Shown: positions 49,228 to 57,768 of the stretch, one piece after another
Position numbering within the stretch: position 1 is the first letter of the stretch
Layout of the letters: the number at the start of each line of letters is the position of its first letter
NCBI GenBank assembly: GCA_937893145.1
Contig: CALBJW010000204.1
Coordinates: forward strand, 1 to 57,823
Length of the DNA stretch: 57,823 bases
From: an uncultured Prevotellaceae bacterium
Lineage (GTDB): Bacteria; Bacteroidota; Bacteroidia; Bacteroidales; Bacteroidaceae
Direction of reading: 5' to 3'
Notes under the pieces: generated by a model
Seen by the model: only the letters and a program-made list of their open reading frames with translations
What the model was told of the DNA's origin: nothing
Databases searched by the model: none
Program-made: the position numbers and the translations under genes

Positions 49228-52182
49228 TTATTCCTTTAATCTAAATTTATTAAGGTACGCGCGCGCCTTAGCAGGTGAAGCCCAATCGCTGTCATATCTG
49301 CCGTTAGCGTAAGTCTTGTAGTCGAGCACACCGTCAATACCGTGAATCACAGCACTTGAGCTTGAAGTGATAGTATTTGCGATGGCACTCTGCTGACCTG
49401 CAGTGATGTAGTCGCGAGCGATGATGTTCTTGTTGTTTGTAATCTTGCGAGTATGACCTGCTAAGTCCTGAATAGTGAGTGAGCCATTACCCTCAGAAGA
49501 AACCTTAACCTTGCAATAAACACCAGTCTCGCTGTTGATAGTTGCAGTTTCGTACTGTGTAGTAGCGATGGCAGGTGCATCAGCAAATACGCTGTTATCC
49601 TGGAAGTGATACTTCACGAAGTTCACGATAGCAGTAATCATAGCCTTAACCTTGATGTTGCGCTCCTCTTCCTGTTCTGGAGTGAGGTCAGTCTTCTCGT
49701 CATCCTCAAGGTCGAGTTGGAGAATATCGCGAACGTCCTGCCATGTTGGAAGACCAGCAGCGTATGCTGCCTGCATAGCATCATTGTTAGGAACATAAAC
49801 AGTATAGCGGTAGTTGTTGAAGAAACGAACATTAGTAGCCTTTTCCTTCACGTCGCCTGTTACAGGGTCGAAGCAAGGGATACCCTTGTTATCAACGAAT
49901 ACCTTATATTTAGCCTGTTCTGAAGTGGCAGTGATACCAATCTCCTTGAGTACACTCTCATCAGTGTTACAGAGTTCGAGGAACTCGCTGAACTCAGGAT
50001 TGTTGTAGAGGGCAGAATAAACAGACTCGATAGTTGGCATCATTGGTTCGTTAATCATGTATGCGAAACCGTTACCATAACCGAATGACTGCTTTGACTT
50101 GTCGTCGAAGCCGATGACGTTACACTCTGTGTTGTTAGCAATCTGCCAACCGCCCTTCACCTTCATACCTTCCTTGCGCTTAGTTGCGTCCTCAGACAGG
50201 ATGACAGCACCGTTCTTCGATACGAAGTAGTTCTGGTTAATCTCCATACCAGTCTCGGTCTCGTCGTAACCAGTGATTTCGGTGTTGTCCTCGTGGATGA
50301 TAGTGTGAGTCTCGAGCATATCCTTGAGTCGGTTACCGAAAGTCTTCTCCGAGATGTTTTCAGTAGTCTTCAATGCACCGAGTTCGCCAGTGTGTGTAGC
50401 GATGTCGTAGTAGTACTCATAGCTTGCCACCTTTGGCTTCTTAGTCTTCTCATCCCATGTGTAGAGGTAAGCACGTCCCTTGAGTCTTGACGAACCGTCG
50501 CGTTCTGGGTTGTAGAACGAGATAGGGTCAACATAGAGGAAGTTGTTGTCGTTTGGCACGAAGAATGAGAAACGTGAACTCATTGCGAGGAGGTAAGCGT
50601 AGTAGTTTGTTGGGATATCGCCGAGCTTAGCCGACTGGATAGCCCAGTTGAAGATGCGTTTATCTGTCTCAACGTATGCTGGAGCACTGACAGCTGCATA
50701 TTCAGCAGGTGTTGTTACTTCATCCATGAGGTAAACGACACCGTTGTTTGCAAGCTTCACGTCAATGATATTATCAACATGGTAGTTTTTATCCTCGTCA
50801 AACATAGCATCCTGTGCAGAGTTCTTGATAGTGGCGAACTTGCTTGGCACACTATTGTTGAACGACTCCTTCATGAGGTTGTTCACGAGGGCACGAATTG
50901 TCTGACGTGGAATCATGTCGATAGCTTGATATACGAGGTCGTAGTCAGTAGTTTCCTCGTCAATCTGGCCGAGGAACTCAGGTGCGTAAGCGTTCACGAG
51001 GAAGCGACCACCGCCTCCCTTGCCGAAGAAATACTCCATGAGTTTCTTGTCTGTAGGAGCGAAGATGACAGCCATGTCCTCTTCCTTCTGAATCTGCTGA
51101 TCTACACGGTACCAGTTCCATCCTGGGTCGAATGGGAGAGGCTTGTTCGAACTGTTGTCGAAGATGTTGTTACCGCTTGGGTTGCCGAGTGGGTCTGTAC
51201 CTCTATCGTTGAAGAGTTCAGTGTTGTTCTGTGAACGGAGAGCGAAGTAACGCTTCTGGAACACAGAGTCAACATCATTGCCGTAGAGCAAACGGTAGCG
51301 CTCAGTGAGAGTGCTATTATAGAAAGGAGCAGAGAAGCGGTCGAGGAGGTGACTGAAAATCTTTGTATTCTCTCCAGTGCGGAGAACCTCAGCCATGTTC
51401 TGTGGAGTGACGAGCACCTTGTCGAGTACGTTGATGTAACCGTTCTGGCAAGTCACGTCCTGCTTAATAACCTTACAGTCGTAAATGTATGCGTCAGTGC
51501 TTGAGCGCTGCTGACCAACGAGGCGTTCAAAGTCACTGTTAGTGATGTTCTTCTGTGCCATCTGAGTAGCGAGGAAGTGAGTCATCATAGGGTTAGTAGC
51601 ATCGAGAGCCACATATATACCCTTAGGGTTCTCACGGAAACGCTTCCAGTAGTCCACATCCTCAGGGTTGTAGTTCACAGGGAGGTCCTGAGCGAAGAGG
51701 TGAGGGATAGAGTCAGTCACGTCAGTAGCAGTCTCGCGACGGAGGCACTGTCCCTTTACAGGCTCGTCGTTGTCACCACCACCAGCAGGTGTGCTTGACA
51801 TCATTTCGAGCAAGTAAGCATTGTTGATCATAGCAGAGTTGAGCAGCAACTTCTTCTGAGCGAGTGTGAGTTCAGCATAACTCTTCACGCCCCAAGGGTT
51901 GTCCTGGAAGAATCTGTCGAACGCAGCATCATCTGCCACGAACAAAGTCTTCGAACCAGTCTTGCCCAATACTTCTGCATAATCCAAATCATCAATGAGC
52001 TTGATGAAGTTCTTGTAGTTTCCGTCCGTCTGCAGATAACCGTAGATGCTTGAGCCCAACCAAGAAGGATTCTCATTATCCCACTTGTAGTCGTCAGCAC
52101 ACGATGACACTGCTCCTGCAACAGAAACAACGCATAATGCCTTAATGGCGTTGCGTCTTAGATTACAAAAGCTTTTGAACAT
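49228..52182 (-). CDS. Large FAS1 (fasciclin) domain lipoprotein, first gene of the operon
   Basis: A 984-residue lipoprotein. The signal is MFKSFCNLRRNAIKALCVVS with lipobox AVSSC (Cys at about 29). At least three or four FAS1-like units are visible: SIYGYLQTDGNYKNFIKLID with TLFVADDAAFDRFF (about 44-260, ending GYINVLDKVLV); NMAEVLRTGENTKIFSHLLD with AVIFAPTDKKLMEYFF (about 265-500, ending GVVYLMDEVTTPA); a third with FFVPNDNNFLYVDP; and a fourth with SVYSALYNNPEFSEFLELCN and YTVYVPNNDAMQAA, closing with AVIHGIDGVLDYK. It is surface-exposed by inference and could be an adhesin or an assembly partner of the SusCD pair. It is preceded by a consensus promoter. Confidence 0.88.
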   Translation of the reverse strand: MFKSFCNLRRNAIKALCVVSVAGAVSSCADDYKWDNENPSWLGSSIYGYLQTDGNYKNFIKLIDDLDYAEVLGKTGSKTLFVADDAAFDRFFQDNPWGVKSYAELTLAQKKLLLNSAMINNAYLLEMMSSTPAGGGDNDEPVKGQCLRRETATDVTDSIPHLFAQDLPVNYNPEDVDYWKRFRENPKGIYVALDATNPMMTHFLATQMAQKNITNSDFERLVGQQRSSTDAYIYDCKVIKQDVTCQNGYINVLDKVLVTPQNMAEVLRTGENTKIFSHLLDRFSAPFYNSTLTERYRLLYGNDVDSVFQKRYFALRSQNNTELFNDRGTDPLGNPSGNNIFDNSSNKPLPFDPGWNWYRVDQQIQKEEDMAVIFAPTDKKLMEYFFGKGGGGRFLVNAYAPEFLGQIDEETTDYDLVYQAIDMIPRQTIRALVNNLMKESFNNSVPSKFATIKNSAQDAMFDEDKNYHVDNIIDVKLANNGVVYLMDEVTTPAEYAAVSAPAYVETDKRIFNWAIQSAKLGDIPTNYYAYLLAMSSRFSFFVPNDNNFLYVDPISFYNPERDGSSRLKGRAYLYTWDEKTKKPKVASYEYYYDIATHTGELGALKTTENISEKTFGNRLKDMLETHTIIHEDNTEITGYDETETGMEINQNYFVSKNGAVILSEDATKRKEGMKVKGGWQIANNTECNVIGFDDKSKQSFGYGNGFAYMINEPMMPTIESVYSALYNNPEFSEFLELCNTDESVLKEIGITATSEQAKYKVFVDNKGIPCFDPVTGDVKEKATNVRFFNNYRYTVYVPNNDAMQAAYAAGLPTWQDVRDILQLDLEDDEKTDLTPEQEEERNIKVKAMITAIVNFVKYHFQDNSVFADAPAIATTQYETATINSETGVYCKVKVSSEGNGSLTIQDLAGHTRKITNNKNIIARDYITAGQQSAIANTITSSSSAVIHGIDGVLDYKTYANGRYDSDWASPAKARAYLNKFRLKE

Positions 52183-52292
52183 AATTTTTAGGTTTTTATA
52201 TTGATTAAGTTTGTTATGTTTTCCTAAGATTGGGTAGTCAATAATAGGTGATTAGTTTGGTAATTCTCTTAAGATATATATCTTAAAACGTA

Positions 52293-52324
52293 CAAATTTA
52301 AGCATCATTAACGAAACGAGCAAA
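52293..52324 (-). promoter_or_regulatory. Consensus promoter of the FAS1-SusCD operon
   Basis: -33 TTTG (52321-52324), 20-base spacer, -7 TAAATTTG (52293-52300). The start would be near 52287, leaving a leader of about 105 bases before the first FAS1 gene. The 270-base gap to the divergent regulator also holds the regulator's own -7 box and probably the operator. Confidence 0.75.
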
Positions 52325-52426
52325 GAAAAGGCAATCATAATACATTTACTTTAACAAATTTTAAGAAATAATACATTTTTTTGCAGATTTACATTCAAAT
52401 CTATTCCACTTTTCAAATAAACTTAT

Positions 52427-52434
52427 TATCTTTG
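52427..52434 (+). promoter_or_regulatory. -7 box for the membrane AraC-type regulator
   Basis: Reads TATCTTTG, 18 bases before the ATG at 52453, so the leader is very short. No -33 TTTG at the right distance. Confidence 0.55.
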
Positions 52435-52452
52435 TACGCTTAATCATCGAAC

Positions 52453-53547
52453 ATGGAACAAAATCTATATACACTTACGAGTCTTGTGACAGGTTCAGTC
52501 ATGCTGATACTCTTCTTCATGCTCATCTTCCTTCATGTGCCACAGCGCAACGAATGGAAGCGATTTCTTGTGTCCATACGACTCATTGCAGCAGCATGTT
52601 TCTTGCTTAGTGCCAACAACTTAAGCTCTTTTCTTCTACATACAGATGATGAGAAGGCAGAGGTCGGTTTCCTGCTTCCAATCATCACCTTAGTTGTAGG
52701 TAGTTTTCAGGCACTTTTGTTCACCGTAACAAGCACAATGCTGCTTACCTCCACCGCCATTCGTTTGCGTCGAGCCATGCAGCATCTACTGTGCCTCACC
52801 CCCCTTTCCATCATCAGCATTATAATATATGTCAAGTGTCCTTCCATGCGACAAGGCACATTGATATTTGGATGCATCGCCTATACTTTATATATAATAT
52901 ACCTCACGTTCTTCTTCAACCAGCATTTCCGTCTGTCGGTAAAGCGAATAGAGGATGTATATGACGACGACATGATGTCACGCCTAAAGTGGGTTCGCAA
53001 CTTCTTCTATGGAGCCCTTGCAGTAGGTGTCTATGCCCTCGTCGTAGCCATCTTCCCATACCCCCTGGTGTATAACATTTTCAAGATTATGGTACCAGTT
53101 TACTACACCTATGCAGTGATTCATCTGCTCAACTATGTGCCTACATCAGCCTTCGTGGTCAAGACCTTCTCTTTGGGTGAAACATCACAAACCGACATAC
53201 AGTCAGAGTCTCAAATTCAGACCATCACCGTAGCTAACGCCCTGGACTCGTGGGTATCAGCTCGTCGCTATGCCATAGCCGATGCCACAGTGGATGAGAT
53301 TATCGAAGAACTCAATGTCAGCAAGGCAGATTTCAACACATACTTCAAGACCGAACTCAACACTCAGTTCCGCACATGGCGACGTGAACTCCGCATTCGT
53401 GAAGCTATGCGCCTGATGGACACCAACCCCGCCATCAGTGTTCCCGAACTCATGAACGAAGTGGGCTACAAGGACCGTTCAAACTTCTACAAGGACTTCC
53501 AGCAAATATCGGGAAAGACCTTGAAGGAATACAGAGAACAACTGTAA
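52453..53547 (+). CDS. Membrane-embedded AraC-family transcriptional regulator
   Basis: A 364-residue protein. The N-terminal 225 residues hold about seven hydrophobic spans: SVMLILFFMLIFLHV, LIAAACFLLSANNLSSFLL, FLLPIITLVVGSFQALLF, CLTPLSIISIIIYV, LIFGCIAYTLYIIYLTFFF, FYGALAVGVYALVVAIFPY and IFKIMVPVYYTYAVIHLL. There is a loop and then a cytosolic AraC DNA-binding domain (about 255-364), with two helix-turn-helix units: ATVDEIIEELNVSKADFNTY and PAISVPELMNEVGYKDRSNF, ending YKDFQQISGKTLKEYREQL. It has no kinase or periplasmic sensor domain. It is divergent from the FAS1-SusCD operon, so control of that operon is likely. Confidence 0.88.
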   Translation: MEQNLYTLTSLVTGSVMLILFFMLIFLHVPQRNEWKRFLVSIRLIAAACFLLSANNLSSFLLHTDDEKAEVGFLLPIITLVVGSFQALLFTVTSTMLLTSTAIRLRRAMQHLLCLTPLSIISIIIYVKCPSMRQGTLIFGCIAYTLYIIYLTFFFNQHFRLSVKRIEDVYDDDMMSRLKWVRNFFYGALAVGVYALVVAIFPYPLVYNIFKIMVPVYYTYAVIHLLNYVPTSAFVVKTFSLGETSQTDIQSESQIQTITVANALDSWVSARRYAIADATVDEIIEELNVSKADFNTYFKTELNTQFRTWRRELRIREAMRLMDTNPAISVPELMNEVGYKDRSNFYKDFQQISGKTLKEYREQL

Positions 53548-53594
53548 AGACTATAAACCAAACACTATAGATTTTGCAACATATACCCCGTATG

Positions 53595-53641
53595 TGGTGT
53601 GGTATTTCATGATATTCAGCGAAATACCACACCATTCTTTT
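53595..53641 (+). terminator. Terminator after the AraC-type regulator
   Basis: Perfect 14-bp stem TGGTGTGGTATTTC / GAAATACCACACCA (53595-53608 and 53621-53634), 12-base loop, then a T-rich tail. The tail runs into the -33 element of the next gene. Confidence 0.92.
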
Positions 53642-53672
53642 TGTCCTAAGACAATATTATATATTATATTTG
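53640..53672 (+). promoter_or_regulatory. Promoter of the 1291-residue mosaic protein gene
   Basis: -33 TTTG (53640-53643), 21-base spacer, -7 TATATTTG (53665-53672), 51 bases before the ATG. The -33 lies in the terminator T-tract. Confidence 0.65.
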
Positions 53673-53723
53673 CGGAGAGATTTTAAGTTAAACCTATTAA
53701 CCTAACCTACATTTATTTTATTT

Positions 53724-56700
53724 ATGAGAAGAATTTTATCTTGTCTCGCATTATCTGTTTTAGTTGCTATGACAGCTAATGCTCAGGTTCTAAAGCCTAA
53801 GACCATCAACATCACTTTTGGTGGTCGAGGTGAGAGTACCGTTGTTGATGAGGTTACAGTAGAAAACCTCTCTCGTCCTTCATCCCTTACAGCCACAGTC
53901 ACACTCAGTGGTAGCGACATCTTGAAGCTGACCAATGTGGCAGACGATGCAAATGGCATTGAAAGTGTTCAGGAGGCTATTACACGACCAATAGTGTATC
54001 CAAGTCCTGCATACGGCGACGGAACACTCGTGTTTGATGCTCCAAAAGAAGGTGAAATCAGTGTTCGCCTTGTCAATGCAAGTGGTGTTGTCATGTCATC
54101 ATCTAAGTTCTATGTCAAGAAAGGTCGCCATACAGTGACACTCCCTGCACAGACCACAGGTTTCTATGCTGTAAGCATCGTAGGTGCAGGTATGAAGAAC
54201 AGTGTGAAGTGGATGAGTGCAGGCACAAGTCGTAGTTTCTCTGGCATGGCACTCGATAGGGTAGCAACTAATCGCCAGTTGCCTCTCGTGACTCTCGCTA
54301 CTCGTGCCGAAAGCAATGTAAATCAAGTTGCTATGTACTACGAGGAGGGTGATGTACTTCGTTTCACTGGTTCCAGTGGCAAGATGCGTACCATTGTCAT
54401 GAACTCCCCAACTTGTGACCACGACATCATGTTCGACTTCTACAAGTGTGAAGATGCCAACGGATATAACTACACCGTTGTTCGTGCTGGCGATATGTTG
54501 TGGATGACAGAAGATGTGCATCCTCAAATCGGACTGAGTTGGTTGCTTTGTCTTAGTGAGGGAACTAAATCTCTTTGGAATTCTGTTGATCCAAACACTC
54601 CTATGCAGATTGAAATGGATGGTGTTGCTTACTTCAATAAACCTGCAGCACTTAGGGCTTTGCCTGAAGGTTGGAGTCTTCCATCTGCTGGTGAAGTTGA
54701 GTATCTTGCTAATGCTCTTGGAGGCAAAGATGTTGCTGGCAATAAAATTAAAGATCATAGCATTGATTGGAGCTCGCCAATCACTGGCATTGACAGTATT
54801 TCGTTTGGTGCAAAAGCTCTCGGTTATATTTATCCAGGTACAGATGGTGCTGTGCTTGCAAATAAAGGTTTTACAGGAGCTTGGTTTCTTTCCAATACAA
54901 TAGAAAAAGGTTGTTTGGCTACTTTTGAAATTAGAGCCGATGATTCAGAACTCTTAAATTCTGTTGGTGGTAAGGGAACAAAAAACTTTGCTTTCCCTCT
55001 ACGTGGTATGCGTCATGTGCCATCGCCATATCACCAGATGATGAAACACATGGGTCTTAGTGGTGATGATACTTCATATGATGTTCAAAATGGTCCTCTT
55101 GGACAATTTTACAATCTCTCTACTGGTCGTACAAGTATCTGGTACAACTTTACTGGAGACCAGTACCGAGAAGCAAAGATGGAGAAAAGAAGTGGTGAAC
55201 TCTACAAATTAGCAAATAAGGGTTCATGGTCGATTGCAAATAAAGAGGTTATGCCAATGCGAGACCTCAACCAGAATGGTGATAATGTACTCCGTAAAAT
55301 GGCAGCTCAGGATAATCAAAGAGGTTATCAGAATACAATCTATGCAGAGTGGTCGCGTCCATTCCATCTTTGGGTAGGAAAAGACGAAGATATGGTATGG
55401 GGTGAAGGTACTGTAAATTTGTGGATATACGGTGATGAAACAAATAATTTTGCTCAAGTAATGGCTACACTTAAAGACAAAAGTGGTAGAGACTACAAGT
55501 TCACATATCCTAAATTGTCAAAGATTGAGAGAAGGGGTGGTGAATATCCGGAAGATCCCTTCAGTGATGTACGCTATGACTATGCCCTTCGTTGTTTCAA
55601 CATCAAGTGCATCAACGATATGACTGGTGATGGAATTGATGAAATCGTCATGAATGTAGGCGAAAAGGTTGCAATCTTCGATGGTGCTACATTTACTTTG
55701 ATTGATGATATGCAGTACAATCAGGAGAATACAACAATTCTCGGTCATAGTTCTGTACGAATTGAAGTGGCTGATGTTGACAATGATGGACTCGAGGACT
55801 TGTTGGTTCTCGTAGCTAATAGAAATAATTCTTGTAGTCTTAAGATATATTCGCATGGTGATTTCAAGAAGAATGTTATAAGCGACATCTCAATTCCAAG
55901 ATACGGCACTCATAACGATGTAAAAGTAGGTAGTTGTTGTGGAATGCCATTCAAAGAAATTGCCGTTCTCACTCGTACTATGACAGACTCTAAAAATCTT
56001 GCTAAATATGCTTATCTCCAGATGTACAGATTGAGTAAAGACAATAAAGGTAATTATGGATATGAGACTGTCATTAATAATGCTGAGATTGATGGTTTCG
56101 GAGAACCTGATGGACATTGTCACGTCGGTAACTGCCAGCTTACATTTGCTTATCTACGTGGACACACTTATAATCAAGACCTTATAGTAGCTGATGGACT
56201 CTGGAGAGCAGAAAATGGAGAAACAGCACCAAAATACAGTGGTTTCAGTCCTTTGGGTTTCACAAAAAATAATCGTGTATGTAGTATCTATGCCGACTGT
56301 ATCATTACAAATGACCATAATGGTGTGGGAAAGGACTGGTTGATGTTCTTTAGAAGTTGTAACAATTACGACATAACTGGAGCAATGACTATTTTCACGC
56401 ATCTATGTGAAATTGCACTTAAAAGTGATAAAGAATATGATATGTGGACTAATTTCAATAGCAGTTACATGCAATATTGTACTCAAGGAGCTAAACATGA
56501 TGTTAACGTAAATAACTGGGATACATCTAATGGTGTTTTCAATGCGGAAGCAGAATTGATGTATTGGAATAATGATAGGGGTGGAGAACGCTGTTCAAAT
56601 CCAACTTTAGTTGCTGCTCGTTCTCGTGAATTGGCAAGAACTTACAAGTTAGAAAGTTACGATAGAGCATTTTCTGAACCACGAATTTATGCTCTTCTTG

Positions 56701-57599
56701 CCGCTGCTCCATATTTTGAGGGGTATAATGAACCTGGCGAAACAACTTGGGGAACAATCAACAATACCGAAAATGGTGTGATGACATCTGACGAGTTCTC
56801 ATCTTCTGTCATTCTCGGATTTGAACACGAAATTACAGCTCCTGTTGTGGGCATAAAACTTGCAGATATAGAAGTAACTGCCAAAATCACTGCAGAAACA
56901 AGCGTTTCTCATGGCTATTCTGTAAGTAGAGAGTTTGGCGAGACACATATCGCAGAGGAAGATGACCGTGTTATTCTTCAGCTTTCTCCTTACGAGCAAT
57001 TTGCTTATCGATGCCTTAACAGTCCAAACATTGATGAAATAGGTGGTTTGCTAACTGTATCTATGCCAATGCAGCGTATATTCACAGGAATTACTCTTGA
57101 TGACTATAATCGTCTTGTTGCTGACCAGCCAGGTGTGCCACAGCTTACGAAGTTATTCACTCATACTCCAGGTGATCCATTTACTTATCCTAACGATGAA
57201 TCTTACTTCAAGACAAATGTCAAGAATGGAAAATTGTTATGGGCACACGGATATAATGACCAAGAAACGCTTGCAGAAATAGGTTCTGGTGGTAAGACTA
57301 CACGAACCATATCTCTTTCAACTGCCGAAACTGATGTGGCTTCCAATACTTACGGGTTTGAAACAGAGATTGTAACAACTGTTGCAGATGTAAAGTTAGG
57401 TACAGGCTTTGGATATAATCATACAAACGAGAACAGCCATACTGTAGCCAAGACACATGAAGTTTCTGCAACAGTAAGTGGACGAAAGTCCCTCTCTGAT
57501 AACGACAAGAACTTCGCTTGGAACCTCTGTTGGTTCGACTACGAACTCAACAAACAGAAGTTCCCAGTATTGCACTACATCGTGAAGAAGAGAAAGTAA
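53724..57599 (+). CDS. Secreted mosaic protein: N-terminal sorting-like module, FISUMP-like and FG-GAP repeats
   Basis: A 1291-residue protein with signal peptide MRRILSCLALSVLVAMTANA. Residues 85-163 resemble a T9SS type A sorting domain (YPSPAYGDG, RLVNASGVVM, TTGFYAVSI), yet they lie at the N-terminus. Residues about 225-430 resemble a FISUMP domain (GDMLWMTEDV, GWSLPSAGEVEYLANALGG, FPLRGMR). FG-GAP/VCBS-like calcium loops are at 632-641 (DMTGDGIDEI) and 684-693 (DVDNDGLEDL). The C-terminal region has two Ser/Thr-rich alternating strand stretches (about 1045-1075 and 1183-1253). No catalytic motif was recognised. The ending YIVKKRK is short and basic. Its location next to the regulator suggests co-function with the FAS1-Sus operon, but this is inference. 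Confidence 0.75.
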   Translation: MRRILSCLALSVLVAMTANAQVLKPKTINITFGGRGESTVVDEVTVENLSRPSSLTATVTLSGSDILKLTNVADDANGIESVQEAITRPIVYPSPAYGDGTLVFDAPKEGEISVRLVNASGVVMSSSKFYVKKGRHTVTLPAQTTGFYAVSIVGAGMKNSVKWMSAGTSRSFSGMALDRVATNRQLPLVTLATRAESNVNQVAMYYEEGDVLRFTGSSGKMRTIVMNSPTCDHDIMFDFYKCEDANGYNYTVVRAGDMLWMTEDVHPQIGLSWLLCLSEGTKSLWNSVDPNTPMQIEMDGVAYFNKPAALRALPEGWSLPSAGEVEYLANALGGKDVAGNKIKDHSIDWSSPITGIDSISFGAKALGYIYPGTDGAVLANKGFTGAWFLSNTIEKGCLATFEIRADDSELLNSVGGKGTKNFAFPLRGMRHVPSPYHQMMKHMGLSGDDTSYDVQNGPLGQFYNLSTGRTSIWYNFTGDQYREAKMEKRSGELYKLANKGSWSIANKEVMPMRDLNQNGDNVLRKMAAQDNQRGYQNTIYAEWSRPFHLWVGKDEDMVWGEGTVNLWIYGDETNNFAQVMATLKDKSGRDYKFTYPKLSKIERRGGEYPEDPFSDVRYDYALRCFNIKCINDMTGDGIDEIVMNVGEKVAIFDGATFTLIDDMQYNQENTTILGHSSVRIEVADVDNDGLEDLLVLVANRNNSCSLKIYSHGDFKKNVISDISIPRYGTHNDVKVGSCCGMPFKEIAVLTRTMTDSKNLAKYAYLQMYRLSKDNKGNYGYETVINNAEIDGFGEPDGHCHVGNCQLTFAYLRGHTYNQDLIVADGLWRAENGETAPKYSGFSPLGFTKNNRVCSIYADCIITNDHNGVGKDWLMFFRSCNNYDITGAMTIFTHLCEIALKSDKEYDMWTNFNSSYMQYCTQGAKHDVNVNNWDTSNGVFNAEAELMYWNNDRGGERCSNPTLVAARSRELARTYKLESYDRAFSEPRIYALLAAAPYFEGYNEPGETTWGTINNTENGVMTSDEFSSSVILGFEHEITAPVVGIKLADIEVTAKITAETSVSHGYSVSREFGETHIAEEDDRVILQLSPYEQFAYRCLNSPNIDEIGGLLTVSMPMQRIFTGITLDDYNRLVADQPGVPQLTKLFTHTPGDPFTYPNDESYFKTNVKNGKLLWAHGYNDQETLAEIGSGGKTTRTISLSTAETDVASNTYGFETEIVTTVADVKLGTGFGYNHTNENSHTVAKTHEVSATVSGRKSLSDNDKNFAWNLCWFDYELNKQKFPVLHYIVKKRK

Positions 57600-57630
57600 T
57601 CTCTTCATCACTCCCCCCCCCACACACCAA

Positions 57631-57663
57631 AGAAGGCTACTCCCCACCGAGCAGCCTTCTTTT
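57631..57663 (+). terminator. Terminator after the mosaic protein gene
   Basis: Stem AGAAGGCT / AGCCTTCT (57631-57638 and 57653-57660), followed by TTT. A run of nine C lies just upstream at 57613-57621. Confidence 0.8.
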
Positions 57664-57722
57664 CATGTTTAGTAATACCTGAATGCAGCGCAAACTACGC
57701 TCCGCTTGTCCCAGTAACCATT

Positions 57723-57756
57723 CCCCTCCCTTTTAATGGGAGGGGTCAGGGGAGGG
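57723..57756. repeat. GC-rich hairpin of dispersed-repeat type
   Basis: CCCCTCCC (57723-57730), loop TTTTAAT, GGGAGGGG (57738-57745), then TCAGGGGAGGG. The look is that of short intergenic repeats often scattered in Bacteroidetes genomes; I know this from general familiarity, not from a search. Confidence 0.55.
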
Positions 57757-57768
57757 TCTGCTTCTTTC

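Noticed and set aside
34234..52182. Conventional polysaccharide utilization locus
   Set aside because: No glycoside hydrolase, lyase, esterase or sulfatase is present between the Sus pairs. The nearest enzyme, GH28, belongs to a separate operon beyond a terminator and another gene.
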